Shown: one piece after another, positions 19,401 to 27,290 of the stretch
How the letters are laid out: the number at the start of each line of letters is the position of its first letter
Position numbering within the stretch: position 1 is the stretch's first letter
Notes under the pieces: generated by a model
What the model was told of the DNA's origin: nothing
The model's database searches: none
The model's input: the letters and a program-made list of their open reading frames with translations, nothing else
NCBI RefSeq assembly: GCF_014279775.1
Contig: NZ_CP047961.1
Location: forward strand, 620,001 to 684,000
Source of the DNA: Synechococcus sp. PROS-9-1
Lineage (GTDB): Bacteria > Cyanobacteriota > Cyanobacteriia > PCC-6307 > Cyanobiaceae
Length of the DNA stretch: 64,000 nucleotides
Direction of reading: 5' to 3'
Made by a program: the position numbers and the translations under genes

Positions 19401-20857
19401 TAGAGGGCATTGATACCGATGCTCCTTATAAGACGGTCGATTCTCGAACAACTAATTCAACAACAACTGCCGCTGAATTAGTTCGATTGGATGAAAATAC
19501 TTCTGGCACTGCTAATGTTGACTCAATAGATTATCTCAGCGGCAGCACAACGGAGCTTAATGCTCTATTCAATTCCTCTGATATCGATAATATTGATCTA
19601 GATCAGCTAACACTTACATCTTTTGGTTTGGAAGATACGAAAGATCTTGCTGAAAATGGAGAGCTGGGTGAGTTCGCTAATTATGCTTCTAACTCTGAAG
19701 GTGAGTCTTTCGATAGTGAAGTCTATGCCTTCACTTTCCGTTCAACAGACTCTTTAGTTTGGGATCAAACTTCACAGGACTCAAATGCAGTATCAGATTC
19801 ACGCCTTGTTGGCGTGAGTGCAACAACGGTTGATGTTGATGATGACCTGACAGTTGACTATGACGTAAATGGCAACAGCCAGGCCGATGCAACAGGTGTT
19901 TCGATTGGAGCTTCTGCCTACAGCGAATTGATCTCGATTGGAGTGGAGGATTCCGATTTTGATGCTGCAGATGGTGTGAGCTTTGATCTTGATTTTGGTG
20001 GAGTGAGTTCCGCGTCGAGTAGCAGCACATCAGCAGGATCTGATGCCGTCGCGGTTGGTTTTGGTCTTGGCTTTGATGGCATCGATGGAATTGCTGATAC
20101 TGACGCCAATCTCAGTGGAAGTGAGTTAGATCTTGCGATCTCCAATGTGTCAGGTGTGATGGCAGATGCAGAGTCGATTGTTGGTGATGTAATGGCAGTG
20201 AGCAGCAACGACATTGTTGATGCCACAGAGCTGATGGTTGTGGCTGATGCGTCTGTACAGGCTGCGCTGAGCGCTGATGTTCAAACCATTTCGATTGCTA
20301 CGACTACTGCTGGCAGTAGTGAAGCTCTGGGTTGGCAGGACGTCTCAGTGCTTGAGGACAGCAGCGTCACCAGTGGTGGTCTGGGCTTGATTGATGTGGA
20401 TGCTCAAGCGATGAATAGTGTTTCAGCCGAATCTGTTGGCGTTGATGGAGTCGGAGGCATCGTTACAGCTGATGCCATCTCCCATACAACTGGTATTAGT
20501 GAGACGGACTTCAGCTTTGCTGATACTGAAAGCAGCATCAGCGCAGACCTGAGCGACAGCACATCGGCATCGGCCACATCAGTGTTTGGCAATGTCGTCT
20601 CGAGTTTGACGTCCAGCATTAAGGGCATCTTTGGTGGAGACAGCCCGAACACGATTGAGAATGCAGAGTCGATCAGCGCGATCGTGAACGAGCAAGGCTT
20701 TGCAGAGGCGTCATCGGTTGGTGGCACTGCGGTCTCGACGGCTGATCAGTCTGCAGAAGCGATCTCCAGCTACGACATCACGACCTCAGAAGATCTTCTG
20801 CTGCAGGGTCAGTCGAACCTGTTATCGACAACGAGCAGCAGCGTTACGGAGGCTTGA
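16436..20857 (+). CDS. Large surface protein: DUF4347, PA14 and 58-residue tandem repeats
   Basis: 1473 residues from ATG 16436 (frame open to 16292, extra start possible). Seen in order: DUF4347 domain, about residues 38-175 (ELHLIAHGAAGVIQIGTG, RIVIWSCEVGSNENF, TGSEVITSKS); a PA14 domain, about 243-375 (LRTKSDDGIDVDINNQHYI then IKIDWYENRGGAILEL); eight complete 58-residue repeats plus a partial ninth, about 412-908; two or three diverged repeats; and a long Ser/Asp/Ala-rich, very acidic C-terminus. DUF4347 is typical of N-termini of giant exported cyanobacterial proteins and PA14 often binds glycans, so I infer an extracellular adhesin or surface-layer role. The last third uses GC-richer codons than the first. 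Its only likely partner is the DUF4347-only gene downstream. Confidence 0.85.
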   Translation: MSISTLNSTLLAQRGTQSALLQLGTSVPDQPPNQSSRLTVVDGSLELLDGLETALTGERLLKIEPSQNPIASITEWLQNNEVQELHLIAHGAAGVIQIGTGIASDDLIAKRDELAEWGLDRIVIWSCEVGSNENFIALFEELTGSEVITSKSRLGLGATIDNSGFTLLEEIIFMLPYSLSDDYSVAEDKLSANSLQNYVDLYGAVDASSVMEISGSMDELHSIYEPQSGSVTVSEEVTTTHSYNVPGLISNWYSEDSGRLLKANVNLNDVSNGDAVRIDDRDLFNTVGRWDNVLIKAEGFINLGSARFARLRTKSDDGIDVDINNQHYIRNWDDHAPEYDYGRFMSGDINDLPIKIDWYENRGGAILELSKQTSRRGRIRTDYVDHDEVYHKVESTHTETTYKDVDKSLSGLGDSDETATTTDGTTTAAALNTLDGQTGSATVDAESISGVTGSILDLGTAYTSSDIDNLGDSTETATTTDGTTTAAALNTLDGQTGSATVDAESISGVTGSILDLGTAYTSSDIDNLGDSTETATTTDGTTTAAALNTLDGQTGSATVDAESISGVTGSILDLGTAYTSSDIDNLGDSTETATTTDGTTTAAALNTLDGQTGSATVDAESISGVTGSILDLGTAYTSSDIDNLGDSTETATTTDGTTTAAALNTLDGQTGSATVDAESISGVTGSILDLGTAYTSSDIDNLGDSTETATTTDGTTTAAALNTLDGQTGSATVDAESISGVTGSILDLGTAYTSSDIDNLGDSTETATTTDGTTTAAALNTLDGQTGSATVDAESISGVTGSILDLGTAYTSSDIDNLGDSTETATTTDGTTTAAALNTLDGQTGSATVDAESISGVTGSILDLGTAYTSSDIDNLGDSTETATTTDGTTTAAALNTLDGQTGFATVDAGSVERISGAVNELNIAHESSDISNLGDSDIEVAITSDTTVAASQLNRLDENTLGTVDATSVQSVYGAVDTLNSSFEAVGIEGIDTDAPYKTVDSRTTNSTTTAAELVRLDENTSGTANVDSIDYLSGSTTELNALFNSSDIDNIDLDQLTLTSFGLEDTKDLAENGELGEFANYASNSEGESFDSEVYAFTFRSTDSLVWDQTSQDSNAVSDSRLVGVSATTVDVDDDLTVDYDVNGNSQADATGVSIGASAYSELISIGVEDSDFDAADGVSFDLDFGGVSSASSSSTSAGSDAVAVGFGLGFDGIDGIADTDANLSGSELDLAISNVSGVMADAESIVGDVMAVSSNDIVDATELMVVADASVQAALSADVQTISIATTTAGSSEALGWQDVSVLEDSSVTSGGLGLIDVDAQAMNSVSAESVGVDGVGGIVTADAISHTTGISETDFSFADTESSISADLSDSTSASATSVFGNVVSSLTSSIKGIFGGDSPNTIENAESISAIVNEQGFAEASSVGGTAVSTADQSAEAISSYDITTSEDLLLQGQSNLLSTTSSSVTEA
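17671..19160 (+). repeat. Tandem 174-bp coding repeats (8 complete plus a partial copy)
   Basis: Units begin at 17671, 17845, 18019, 18193, 18367, 18541, 18715 and 18889, each exactly 174 bp (58 codons); a ninth begins at 19063 and diverges after about 19160. I see no difference between complete units except two bases at the start of the first (GAT in place of ACT). There are no spacers, so this is not a CRISPR array. Each repeat unit encodes a Thr-rich stretch (TETATTTDGTTTAAALN), then LDGQTGSATVDAESISG and SSDIDNLGDS. Confidence 0.97.
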
Positions 20858-21240
20858 GCACTTTGGTCTCAGACGTGAATACCAGGCCCATCAGTGATCC
20901 TCATCTTAGTTTTAAGTTCCCGTCTTTCTTGAGTACCAACCACCGGTTGTCTGTTTTGTTTTCACGGTGTGCGTGTATCTGCAAGGCAAGTCTGAGCATG
21001 GACGCGCAGTTTTCTAAGATTTAGTGCTGTTGCTGCAATGGATTCTGTCGATGATTGATCTCAAGCACTGTATAGACGTTGTATTGGTATTCTGATGATA
21101 GATGTTTATTGATGATGTGTGATTCTAGGTCTATACAGACCAATACAAAATTCATTCTTTCGGCCATACAAGTTACCCCTTGTGCTTTTGCTCTTAATGC
21201 TTTTATGGTTGAGATATGAATGCAGTTAAGAGGCTAGATC
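20858..21240. other. Intergenic region between the two DUF4347 genes
   Basis: 383 nt without a credible gene. It carries CTGTATAGAC (21068-21077), TTGTATTGGT (21079-21088), and the reverse complements of both in the segment 21129-21148, followed by CCATACAAG (21164-21172). These look like paired binding sites or a promoter for the downstream gene. No clear intrinsic terminator is visible after the large gene. Confidence 0.5.
21068..21172 (+). promoter_or_regulatory. Inverted copies of CTGTATAGAC and TGTATTGGT plus CCATACAAG
   Basis: CTGTATAGAC at 21068 followed at 21079 by TTGTATTGGT; then GTCTATACAG at 21129 followed by ACCAATACAA at 21139, which are their reverse complements. CCATACAAG lies at 21164, about 70 nt before the start codon. 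The same elements occur upstream of the large DUF4347 gene, suggesting shared control. Confidence 0.35.
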
Positions 21241-21786
21241 ATGACTTCTACGTGTTGTGCTCAGACATCAGACTCTTGTTTTGGTCGTTCTGGATTAAAG
21301 GCATCTGCTCTTGTTTCGCCTCAGAATATTCACGATGCTTGTCTTGAGCGGCTGACTGTTTTTGATCGCTGTCTTGATGGGATTGATGGGATGCAGGTAG
21401 CACTGCAAGGTGAGTCGATACTGAAGATAGGTCGGGATCAGGAGCCAATCGCCGCCATTGCTTCTTCGTTAAGAAGCAATCCACGCAAGGAGCTGCATTT
21501 GGTTGCGCATGGGCTGCCTGGAATCATCAAATTAGGTCATTCGATTGATCGCGCAGGTTTGTTCAACAAAGTGACCGATCTTCGTGAATGGTGTGTTGAT
21601 CGTATTTATTTGTGGAGTTGTAATGTTGGGCAGGATATCTTATTTGTCTCAACACTTCAATCTCTTACAGGTGCTCGCGTGTTTTCAAGTGAGCACAAGC
21701 TAGGTTGCGGACAATCCTTGATGGGCGCATCTTTCTCTGCCTTGTCTGATGAGATTAGGCGCCTTAAATTTACAATTAATTCCTAA
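21241..21786 (+). CDS. DUF4347-only protein
   Basis: 181 residues consisting almost entirely of a DUF4347 domain. Seen: LDGIDGMQVALQGESILKI, the conserved KELHLVAHGLPGIIKLGHS, VDRIYLWSCNVGQDILF and TGARVFSSEHKLG, each aligning with the N-terminus of the large protein at 16436. It has a Cys-containing N-terminus and no repeats or other domain. The shared upstream motifs and adjacency suggest it is a partner or a truncated paralogue of the large surface protein. Normally DUF4347 is only the N-terminal part of much longer proteins, so the stand-alone form is unusual. Confidence 0.8.
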   Translation: MTSTCCAQTSDSCFGRSGLKASALVSPQNIHDACLERLTVFDRCLDGIDGMQVALQGESILKIGRDQEPIAAIASSLRSNPRKELHLVAHGLPGIIKLGHSIDRAGLFNKVTDLREWCVDRIYLWSCNVGQDILFVSTLQSLTGARVFSSEHKLGCGQSLMGASFSALSDEIRRLKFTINS

Positions 21787-22010
21787 TTCTTGATGCTGCT
21801 GATGGCTTGCTTTCCCGGCTTTATTGGGAGTGAATTATTTTTTGCATAATTAGCTGTTCTGGCTTTTGTCGTTTTCAAGCCTGGGATCTGAGCCTCAACG
21901 TATTGATTTTGATCCATGTCATGGTTTCGTGATCAAAGCTTCAGCGCTTTTGGCTGGTAGCTCATAGATGCGGCCAGTCCGGCAGAATTGCTGAATCTTG
22001 GGATCGCGAC

Positions 22011-22679
22011 TTGCTGATCAGTGTTCTGACGGGCTTCGCGGCAGGTGCTGTCCATGTTGTTGGGGGTGCTGATCATCTGGTGGCGATGGCCCCCTTTTCC
22101 CTGAGGCGTCCGATGCAGGCCGTGAAGTCAGGAATGGCTTGGGGTGGTGGCCACTCGCTTGGGGTGGTGTTGCTTGGCGTTGTTGCGATTTTTTTTAAAG
22201 ATCTGATCCATGTCGAAAGCATGTCGGCATGGGCTGAATTTCTAGTGGGGGTGTCGTTGCTGGTGATTGGTGCTCTTGCTATTCGAACCGCGTTTGGTTT
22301 GGAGTTGCATACCCATGACCATCACCACGATGGATCTTCATTGCATCGCCATCTTCATCTGCATCTTCGTGGTCAGAACAACCATCGCCGCCATGCTCAT
22401 GCGGCATCGGGTCTTGGCTTGCTTCACGGTTTGGCGGGTGCCGGCCATCTGTTGGCTGTGATTCCAGCTCTTGCCTTGCCAGCGCATGGTGCTGTGATGT
22501 ATTTAATCGCTTATTTGTGTGGATCGATGGGCGCCATGCTTGCCGTGGTGAGCACACTCTCCCTTCTCACGATGCGCAGCAGCGCTCGTTTCCTGCCGCT
22601 TCTAGTGGGCTGCACCGGTGGATTGTCGATCGTGACAGGAGCGATTTGGCTCCAGAAAACATCAACGGCCTTGTTTTAA
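22011..22679 (+). CDS. sodT: Putative nickel transporter of the nickel-SOD locus
   Basis: 222-residue membrane protein with about six hydrophobic segments. Seen: the N-terminal metal-site signature GGADHLVAMAPFSL, GGGHSLGVVLLG, a histidine-rich cytoplasmic loop (HTHDHHHDGSSLHRHLHLH, about residues 100-120), and the repeated HGLAGAGHLLAVIPALAL motif. These His motifs match the nickel/cobalt transporter (NicO/HupE-like) group. Its gene converges with sodX and sodN, so nickel supply to NiSOD is the natural inference; the name sodT is given on that basis. The start appears to be TTG at 22011, which is uncertain. The 3' end overlaps sodX by 18 nt. Confidence 0.75.
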   Translation: MLISVLTGFAAGAVHVVGGADHLVAMAPFSLRRPMQAVKSGMAWGGGHSLGVVLLGVVAIFFKDLIHVESMSAWAEFLVGVSLLVIGALAIRTAFGLELHTHDHHHDGSSLHRHLHLHLRGQNNHRRHAHAASGLGLLHGLAGAGHLLAVIPALALPAHGAVMYLIAYLCGSMGAMLAVVSTLSLLTMRSSARFLPLLVGCTGGLSIVTGAIWLQKTSTALF

Positions 22680-23012
22680 CGGCGTTGCGACGAGGGCCAC
22701 AACTTCACCGATCAGGCATCCTCTCGGAACGCTTCCCCATTGCCGGCTGTCCGTACTGGCATCTGGGAAGTCACCGAGGATGGTGAGTTGATTGTCCGCT
22801 ACAGCGCTCAGCCTTTTGATCACCCTCCGTGAAGGCTGTTGGGGATGGATGCAAACGATGATTGCACCGATAGAGGGAAGGTCTGAGTGTTGATTGAGGG
22901 GCCGCATGATCACGCGGTCCTGGGGTTTCAGCGTTGGCCACATCGAATACCCCTCCACTTGCATCACGCGTCGACGGCCACAAAAAAACAGCAGTAGGTC
23001 GACAAGACCCAC
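22662..23012 (-). CDS. sodX: Nickel-type superoxide dismutase maturation protease
   Basis: Small S26 (signal-peptidase-like) protease that removes the NiSOD leader so that the new N-terminal histidine can bind nickel. Seen: the catalytic serine motif VEGYSMWPTLKPQDRV and the lysine in SRRVIKRLSAV, with the conserved ILGDFPDASTDSRQWG segment of S26 enzymes. 116 residues from a GTG start at 23012; an internal ATG just before VEGYS is a possible alternative. 47 nt downstream of sodN on the same strand. Confidence 0.92.
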   Translation of the reverse strand: MGLVDLLLFFCGRRRVMQVEGYSMWPTLKPQDRVIMRPLNQHSDLPSIGAIIVCIHPQQPSRRVIKRLSAVADNQLTILGDFPDASTDSRQWGSVPRGCLIGEVVALVATPLKQGR

Positions 23013-23059
23013 TGCTGCAAGCGATGGTTGAGATCCTGATGAAGAGCTCAGAACCAGAC

Positions 23060-23533
23060 TCAGGAGGCGGTCACCCAGGCGTCAGAGCGGCCTTTGGACT
23101 GCCAGAACATGCCGTGGATTTTCTCAACAGCGGCGAGAAGCTCTTCCGCTTTGCCTTGGTCGATGTGCACCTTGCAGGCGCTGCAAAGTTTCGCCGCTTT
23201 CCAGAAGGTGTCGTGGAGATCGGGGAACGTTGCCAGGTGCTCGGGCTTGAAGTAGTCGGTCCAAAGGATCAAGAGTTCCTTCTTGGTCTTTTGGGCTTCG
23301 TCTTCCTTGACCGCAACGAAGCGGGAGAAGGTGTTGTTGTAGGTGGCAAGAGCTGCAGCATTTCCGGCTGCAGGTGCTTCCAAAGCCTTGAGCTTTTTAG
23401 TCATCGCGAGCACTGCTTCAGCGTGAACACGAGCTGAAGCAGGGTCATAGACACCGCAGGGTCCGTCGCAGTGGGCTTCAACGGTGGAAGCGGGCAAGGA
23501 CCGAACAATCGCTGATAGGGCCGAGCGAAGCAT
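23060..23533 (-). CDS. sodN: Nickel superoxide dismutase
   Basis: Cytoplasmic superoxide dismutase, the usual form in marine picocyanobacteria and sparing of iron. Seen: a 20-residue leader ending in STVEA, followed by the nickel hook HCDGPCGVYDP, in which mature His1, Cys2 and Cys6 bind nickel. The rest is a four-helix bundle (DYFKPEHLATFPDLHDTFW). 157 residues, typical. sodX follows directly, and a nickel transporter gene converges on the pair. Confidence 0.97.
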   Translation of the reverse strand: MLRSALSAIVRSLPASTVEAHCDGPCGVYDPASARVHAEAVLAMTKKLKALEAPAAGNAAALATYNNTFSRFVAVKEDEAQKTKKELLILWTDYFKPEHLATFPDLHDTFWKAAKLCSACKVHIDQGKAEELLAAVEKIHGMFWQSKGRSDAWVTAS

Positions 23534-23592
23534 CGGGTTTGAAACAGAATTTTCGGTGCGACAAGCCTACCTACGGATCACCTTCCGATGGA

Positions 23593-24207
23593 TCATTTTT
23601 TGATCTCTAGTAGTTCGACTTCAAAAATCAGGGTGGCGTTCGGAGGGATCACGCGTCCCGCACCACGGCTTCCATAGCCGAGGTCTGGTGGAATCACCAG
23701 CTTGCGCTGTCCGCCCACTTTCATGCCTTGGACGCCTTCGTCCCATCCTTTGATCACCCGGCCTGCCCCAAGCGGAAATTCAAACGGTGTGCCGCGGTCA
23801 TAGCTGGCATCAAATTGAGTGCCATCTTCAAGGGTGCCGCGGTAGTGCACCGCAACGGTTTGCCCTGAGCTCGCAACATCGCCTGTGCCTACAACGAGAT
23901 CGATGATTTTCAGGCCACTCGCTGTGACTTGAGGCTTCTCGGCTTCCATCGGTCCGCCGAGCGCTGAGGCATCAGCCATGTTGGTATCGGGAGCCATGGC
24001 AAACAAGGTGGGGTTGGGGTTGTCGGGGTCGAGTTCCATGGGATTGGCCACGGCCTGAACGACAGCCGCTTGGACCTTCATGGCATTGCTGCTGGCCGTC
24101 GTGGATGGCGTTGCAGCGATCACCGTGGATGGCGATACAAGCTGACTGATGAACGCCACCATCAGGCAGGACACAAACACAGCGGTGCTGATCAAGATCT
24201 CGCGCAC
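23593..24207 (-). CDS. FKBP-type peptidyl-prolyl cis-trans isomerase, exported
   Basis: 204 residues from GTG 24207. Seen: an N-terminal hydrophobic segment ([20 protein letters not shown]) that looks like a signal or anchor, a low-complexity linker, then a complete FKBP domain: [56 protein letters not shown] and [15 protein letters not shown]. Likely a lumenal or periplasmic folding catalyst. The open frame extends to 24447, but this would overlap the upstream phasin-like gene on the same strand; the GTG lies 34 nt after that gene's stop. Confidence 0.9.
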   Translation of the reverse strand: MREILISTAVFVSCLMVAFISQLVSPSTVIAATPSTTASSNAMKVQAAVVQAVANPMELDPDNPNPTLFAMAPDTNMADASALGGPMEAEKPQVTASGLKIIDLVVGTGDVASSGQTVAVHYRGTLEDGTQFDASYDRGTPFEFPLGAGRVIKGWDEGVQGMKVGGQRKLVIPPDLGYGSRGAGRVIPPNATLIFEVELLEIKK

Positions 24208-24241
24208 GGAATTTTGCTCGATTTGAGCTAAGTCTTGCAGT

Positions 24242-24571
24242 TCACTCCTCGCGCTCTTTTTGGCGTAATTGCTGTTCAAGGCGATCGATCCTTCCTCGCA
24301 GCTCATCGAGTTCTCGCTGACTGGCGAGGCCGAGATCCTGAATGATGTTGTCGCGGTTGCGTTCGAGGTTGCGGCCCATCTGCTGCTCGAGTTCCGGGGT
24401 CTCACCGCGCAGAGCCTTGAGCACATCATCCACAAGGGCAGAGGCATGATTTGAATCGAGCCGCCCGCTACTCACCCATTCCTGGGTGACGTAACGCAGC
24501 CGATCGGCAACAAGCGTGGTGGTGCCGAGTCCGCGAAGCAGCAGCTGTTGCAGGGGATTAGCAGTATCCAT
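24242..24571 (-). CDS. Phasin-like coiled-coil protein
   Basis: 109 residues from ATG 24571 ([10 protein letters not shown]). Seen: a helical N-terminal part ([19 protein letters not shown]), a middle helix [18 protein letters not shown] and a C-terminal coiled coil ([19 protein letters not shown]). This layout resembles phasin/PhaF-type proteins conserved in cyanobacteria, but no polyhydroxyalkanoate genes are in the window, so the function is open. It lies upstream of the FKBP gene on the same strand and diverges from lnt. Confidence 0.75.
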   Translation of the reverse strand: MDTANPLQQLLLRGLGTTTLVADRLRYVTQEWVSSGRLDSNHASALVDDVLKALRGETPELEQQMGRNLERNRDNIIQDLGLASQRELDELRGRIDRLEQQLRQKEREE

Positions 24572-24623
24572 AGTCGTACGGGCGCGTCTCGATTCAGGAT
24601 GGCTTGATCTCCCGCCACTGACC

Positions 24624-26141
24624 ATGGGAAATGACCGATCCCTGGTTCTCCTACAGGGCCTGCTAGGGGGACTGCTTGCAGGCGTTGCCCTGACTGTGTC
24701 GGGCCCTTGGTGGATGGTGCCTGCCCTGGCGCTGCTCTGGGCCGCGTCGCGCAGCTCTCTGGCCTCCGCGATCTGGGGTGCAGTGGCCGTCTTGGTGAGC
24801 CACCGCTGGTTGCTGGCGCTGCATCCCCTGATGTGGATCGGTGTCCCGGCTGGGCTCAGCCTGCCGATTGCGATTGGGATCTGGTTGGCCTGTGCCCTGC
24901 TGGCAGCCCTGCTGCTTGCTTGCTGGAGTTACTTGCTGAATCGCCTGCCCTTGCAGGGGAGCTTCGCCAATGCAGCGCTGGCAGCGGCTGTGTGGGGTTT
25001 GCTGGAAGTGGCCCTATCCAAAAGCCCTTCGTTTTGGATAGGTGTGGGTGGAAGCTTGCTTCCGGCCGATCCACCTCTAGCTGCGTTGAGTCGCTGGATC
25101 GGTGAGGGTGGCCTTGCCGCCCTGCAATTGCTGCTCGGCTGGTGGCTGTGGCGCTTGCTCACGATGTCTCGGCGTGAGTCGGGTTGGCCTGCACTGCTGG
25201 CCGGCGGCCTGCTGAGCCTCGTTGTGTTGCACGGGGTGGGGGCCCGGCTGCTGCAGAACCCAGAAACGATTGGGGGGCAAGCCGAGCTGGCGGAATACAG
25301 CGTGGCCCTCTGGCAACCCGCGATTCCCACCCGCGAAAAATTTTCTGCGCAACGTCAACGCGACTTACCCGTACGGCTACAAGCTGCGCTTCAAGAGGCT
25401 GATGCCGCTAATGCGAACTGGTTGCTGGCACCGGAAGGCACGTTGCCGCTCAACGATTCGCTTAGCGCACCGACTCCGATTCCATTAATGAGCGGGGGGT
25501 TTCGCTGGTCGCGGGGACGTCAGCGCAGCGCCATGTTGTTGGTGGACGCTGGCGGCACCACTCCGCTGGCCTCGATTGATAAGCATCGATTGGTGCCATT
25601 GGGAGAGTGGGTTCCCTCCTGGCCTGGCATCAGTGGTCTCTCTGCCATCGGTGGCCTGGAGGCTGGAGAGCCATCCCGGCTTTGGCGCTGGGGTGGTCCA
25701 CCCGCTGCCGTTGCTATCTGCTACGAGATCAGCAACGGGGCGGCGTTGGCTCGCGCAGTGGCTGATGGGGCGGAGTGGATTCTTGCTGCGGCCAACCTTG
25801 ATCCCTACCCCCGCCTGCTTCAGCAGCAGTATTTGGCTTTGGCCCAGCTGCGCAGTTTGGAAACGGCCAGACCGTTGTTATCAACGGCGAATACTGGTCC
25901 AACCGCCATGATCCGAGCCGATGGGCAGATCGCAGCGCGTTTGGCGTCGTTTGACCCAGGGGTGTTGATGGTGCCACTTCAACCCCGCAAGGGTTTGACG
26001 GGGTATGTGCGCTGGGGCGAGACGCCCCTGCTGTTGATGATCGGAGCCTCGTCATTGGTGCTGATCAGATCGGCGAGTCGATCAGGCCCCCGCCCAGCAC
26101 GACCTCGCCGTCGTAAAACACCGCCCCTTGACCAGGAGTGA
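24624..26141 (+). CDS. lnt: Apolipoprotein N-acyltransferase
   Basis: Integral membrane enzyme that acylates the N-terminal cysteine of lipoproteins. Seen: six to seven N-terminal membrane segments (to about residue 210), then a nitrilase-fold domain with the catalytic triad: glutamate in [12 protein letters not shown], lysine in [15 protein letters not shown] and cysteine in [14 protein letters not shown] 24624 gives 505 residues; the longer open frame to 24516 overlaps the divergent gene. The 3' end overlaps the convergent mnmA by 77 nt, so both C-termini share coding DNA on opposite strands. Confidence 0.93.
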   Translation: MGNDRSLVLLQGLLGGLLAGVALTVSGPWWMVPALALLWAASRSSLASAIWGAVAVLVSHRWLLALHPLMWIGVPAGLSLPIAIGIWLACALLAALLLACWSYLLNRLPLQGSFANAALAAAVWGLLEVALSKSPSFWIGVGGSLLPADPPLAALSRWIGEGGLAALQLLLGWWLWRLLTMSRRESGWPALLAGGLLSLVVLHGVGARLLQNPETIGGQAELAEYSVALWQPAIPTREKFSAQRQRDLPVRLQAALQEADAANANWLLAPEGTLPLNDSLSAPTPIPLMSGGFRWSRGRQRSAMLLVDAGGTTPLASIDKHRLVPLGEWVPSWPGISGLSAIGGLEAGEPSRLWRWGGPPAAVAICYEISNGAALARAVADGAEWILAAANLDPYPRLLQQQYLALAQLRSLETARPLLSTANTGPTAMIRADGQIAARLASFDPGVLMVPLQPRKGLTGYVRWGETPLLLMIGASSLVLIRSASRSGPRPARPRRRKTPPLDQE

Positions 26142-27222
26142 TCGAAAACTGCGGCTCTTGGAAACTGAGCTTGCAGCGATGAGGGCGCTCTCCGGCTCGA
26201 TCGTCAGCATTGGCTTCGATGCAGGTGAGATGGGCATGCACGGGTTCGCTGCGGTAACGCACTTGCACCTCCACCTCCATGGCGGAACCAATGGGGGGTG
26301 GGGCGATCGAGACCCAGTTCACAGCGCCAACATCGCAGCCTGTGCGACCAGCTTCTGCCCTTGTGGCGACCACCACTTGGTTCATGGCGGCATCGAGTTT
26401 CACCACATGTAGCGGTTCACTCCAGGCAATTCCTAAGCCTTTGCGCTGACCGATGGTGAAGTGTTCAATGCCGTCGTGCTGTCCAACCACCGTTCCGTCT
26501 TGCAGCACGATTTCACCGTCCCGTGGCGGAAGGTAGGCATCGAGGAATGCGCGCATCGAGCCGTGGTGATCGGCTAGGCAAAGGTCTTGGCTTTCTGGCT
26601 TGTCTGCAGTGCGCAATCCGTGGCGCCCGGCCTCAAGACGGGTGTCGGCCTTGGTGAGTTCACCGAGTGGGAAGACCACGCGCGCCAAGACCTCCTGGGG
26701 AAGGTCATAGAGGAAATAACTCTGGTCTTTGCGGCTGTCCAGACCTCGCAACAGTTTCCAGCGGTCGTCTTCCGTGTCCAGACGGATGCGGGCGTAATGG
26801 CCTGTGGCGATCCTGGGAAGATTGCGTTCCCGTTCGGCCCAGGCGAGCATCGGCCCGAATTTCACCGACCGGTTGCACTTCGAACAGGGCAGGGGTGTGA
26901 TGCCAGCCTTGTAGCCATCCACCAAGCCTTGAACGATTTCGCGAACGAAGGTCTCCCTTGAATCCACCACGTGGTGGGGCACCCCGAGCTGTTCACAGAT
27001 TCCGGCAGCATCCACCAGGCCTTCGGCGCAGCAGGCTCCTTTGCCGCTCATCAGCCAGAGCGTGAGGCCCTCCACCTCCCAGCCGGCTTCCACCATCAAG
27101 GCTGCGGTGAGTGAGCTGTCTACCCCGCCGGAAAGGCCGACGGCCACACGATGTTCACCTGGCCATTGGCGCAATCGCTCCAGGGCCTCGGCACCGGCTG
27201 GGGTTGCTGTGAGGGTGCTCAT
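26065..27222 (-). CDS. mnmA: tRNA-specific 2-thiouridylase MnmA
   Basis: ATP-dependent thiolation of U34 in tRNA-Lys, Glu and Gln. Seen: the PP-loop [18 protein letters not shown], the [15 protein letters not shown] motif with the first catalytic cysteine, [20 protein letters not shown], the second catalytic cysteine in [17 protein letters not shown], and a C-terminal beta-barrel domain ending [17 protein letters not shown]. 385 residues from ATG 27222; ATG 27240 is also in frame. Confidence 0.94.
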   Translation of the reverse strand: MSTLTATPAGAEALERLRQWPGEHRVAVGLSGGVDSSLTAALMVEAGWEVEGLTLWLMSGKGACCAEGLVDAAGICEQLGVPHHVVDSRETFVREIVQGLVDGYKAGITPLPCSKCNRSVKFGPMLAWAERERNLPRIATGHYARIRLDTEDDRWKLLRGLDSRKDQSYFLYDLPQEVLARVVFPLGELTKADTRLEAGRHGLRTADKPESQDLCLADHHGSMRAFLDAYLPPRDGEIVLQDGTVVGQHDGIEHFTIGQRKGLGIAWSEPLHVVKLDAAMNQVVVATRAEAGRTGCDVGAVNWVSIAPPPIGSAMEVEVQVRYRSEPVHAHLTCIEANADDRAGERPHRCKLSFQEPQFSITPGQGAVFYDGEVVLGGGLIDSPI

Positions 27223-27290
27223 CTTGGCCTCGGCCGACATGGGCGGGCATCGCTGTATGACTCCATAGTGAGGGCCCGGGTGTTTTTGGC

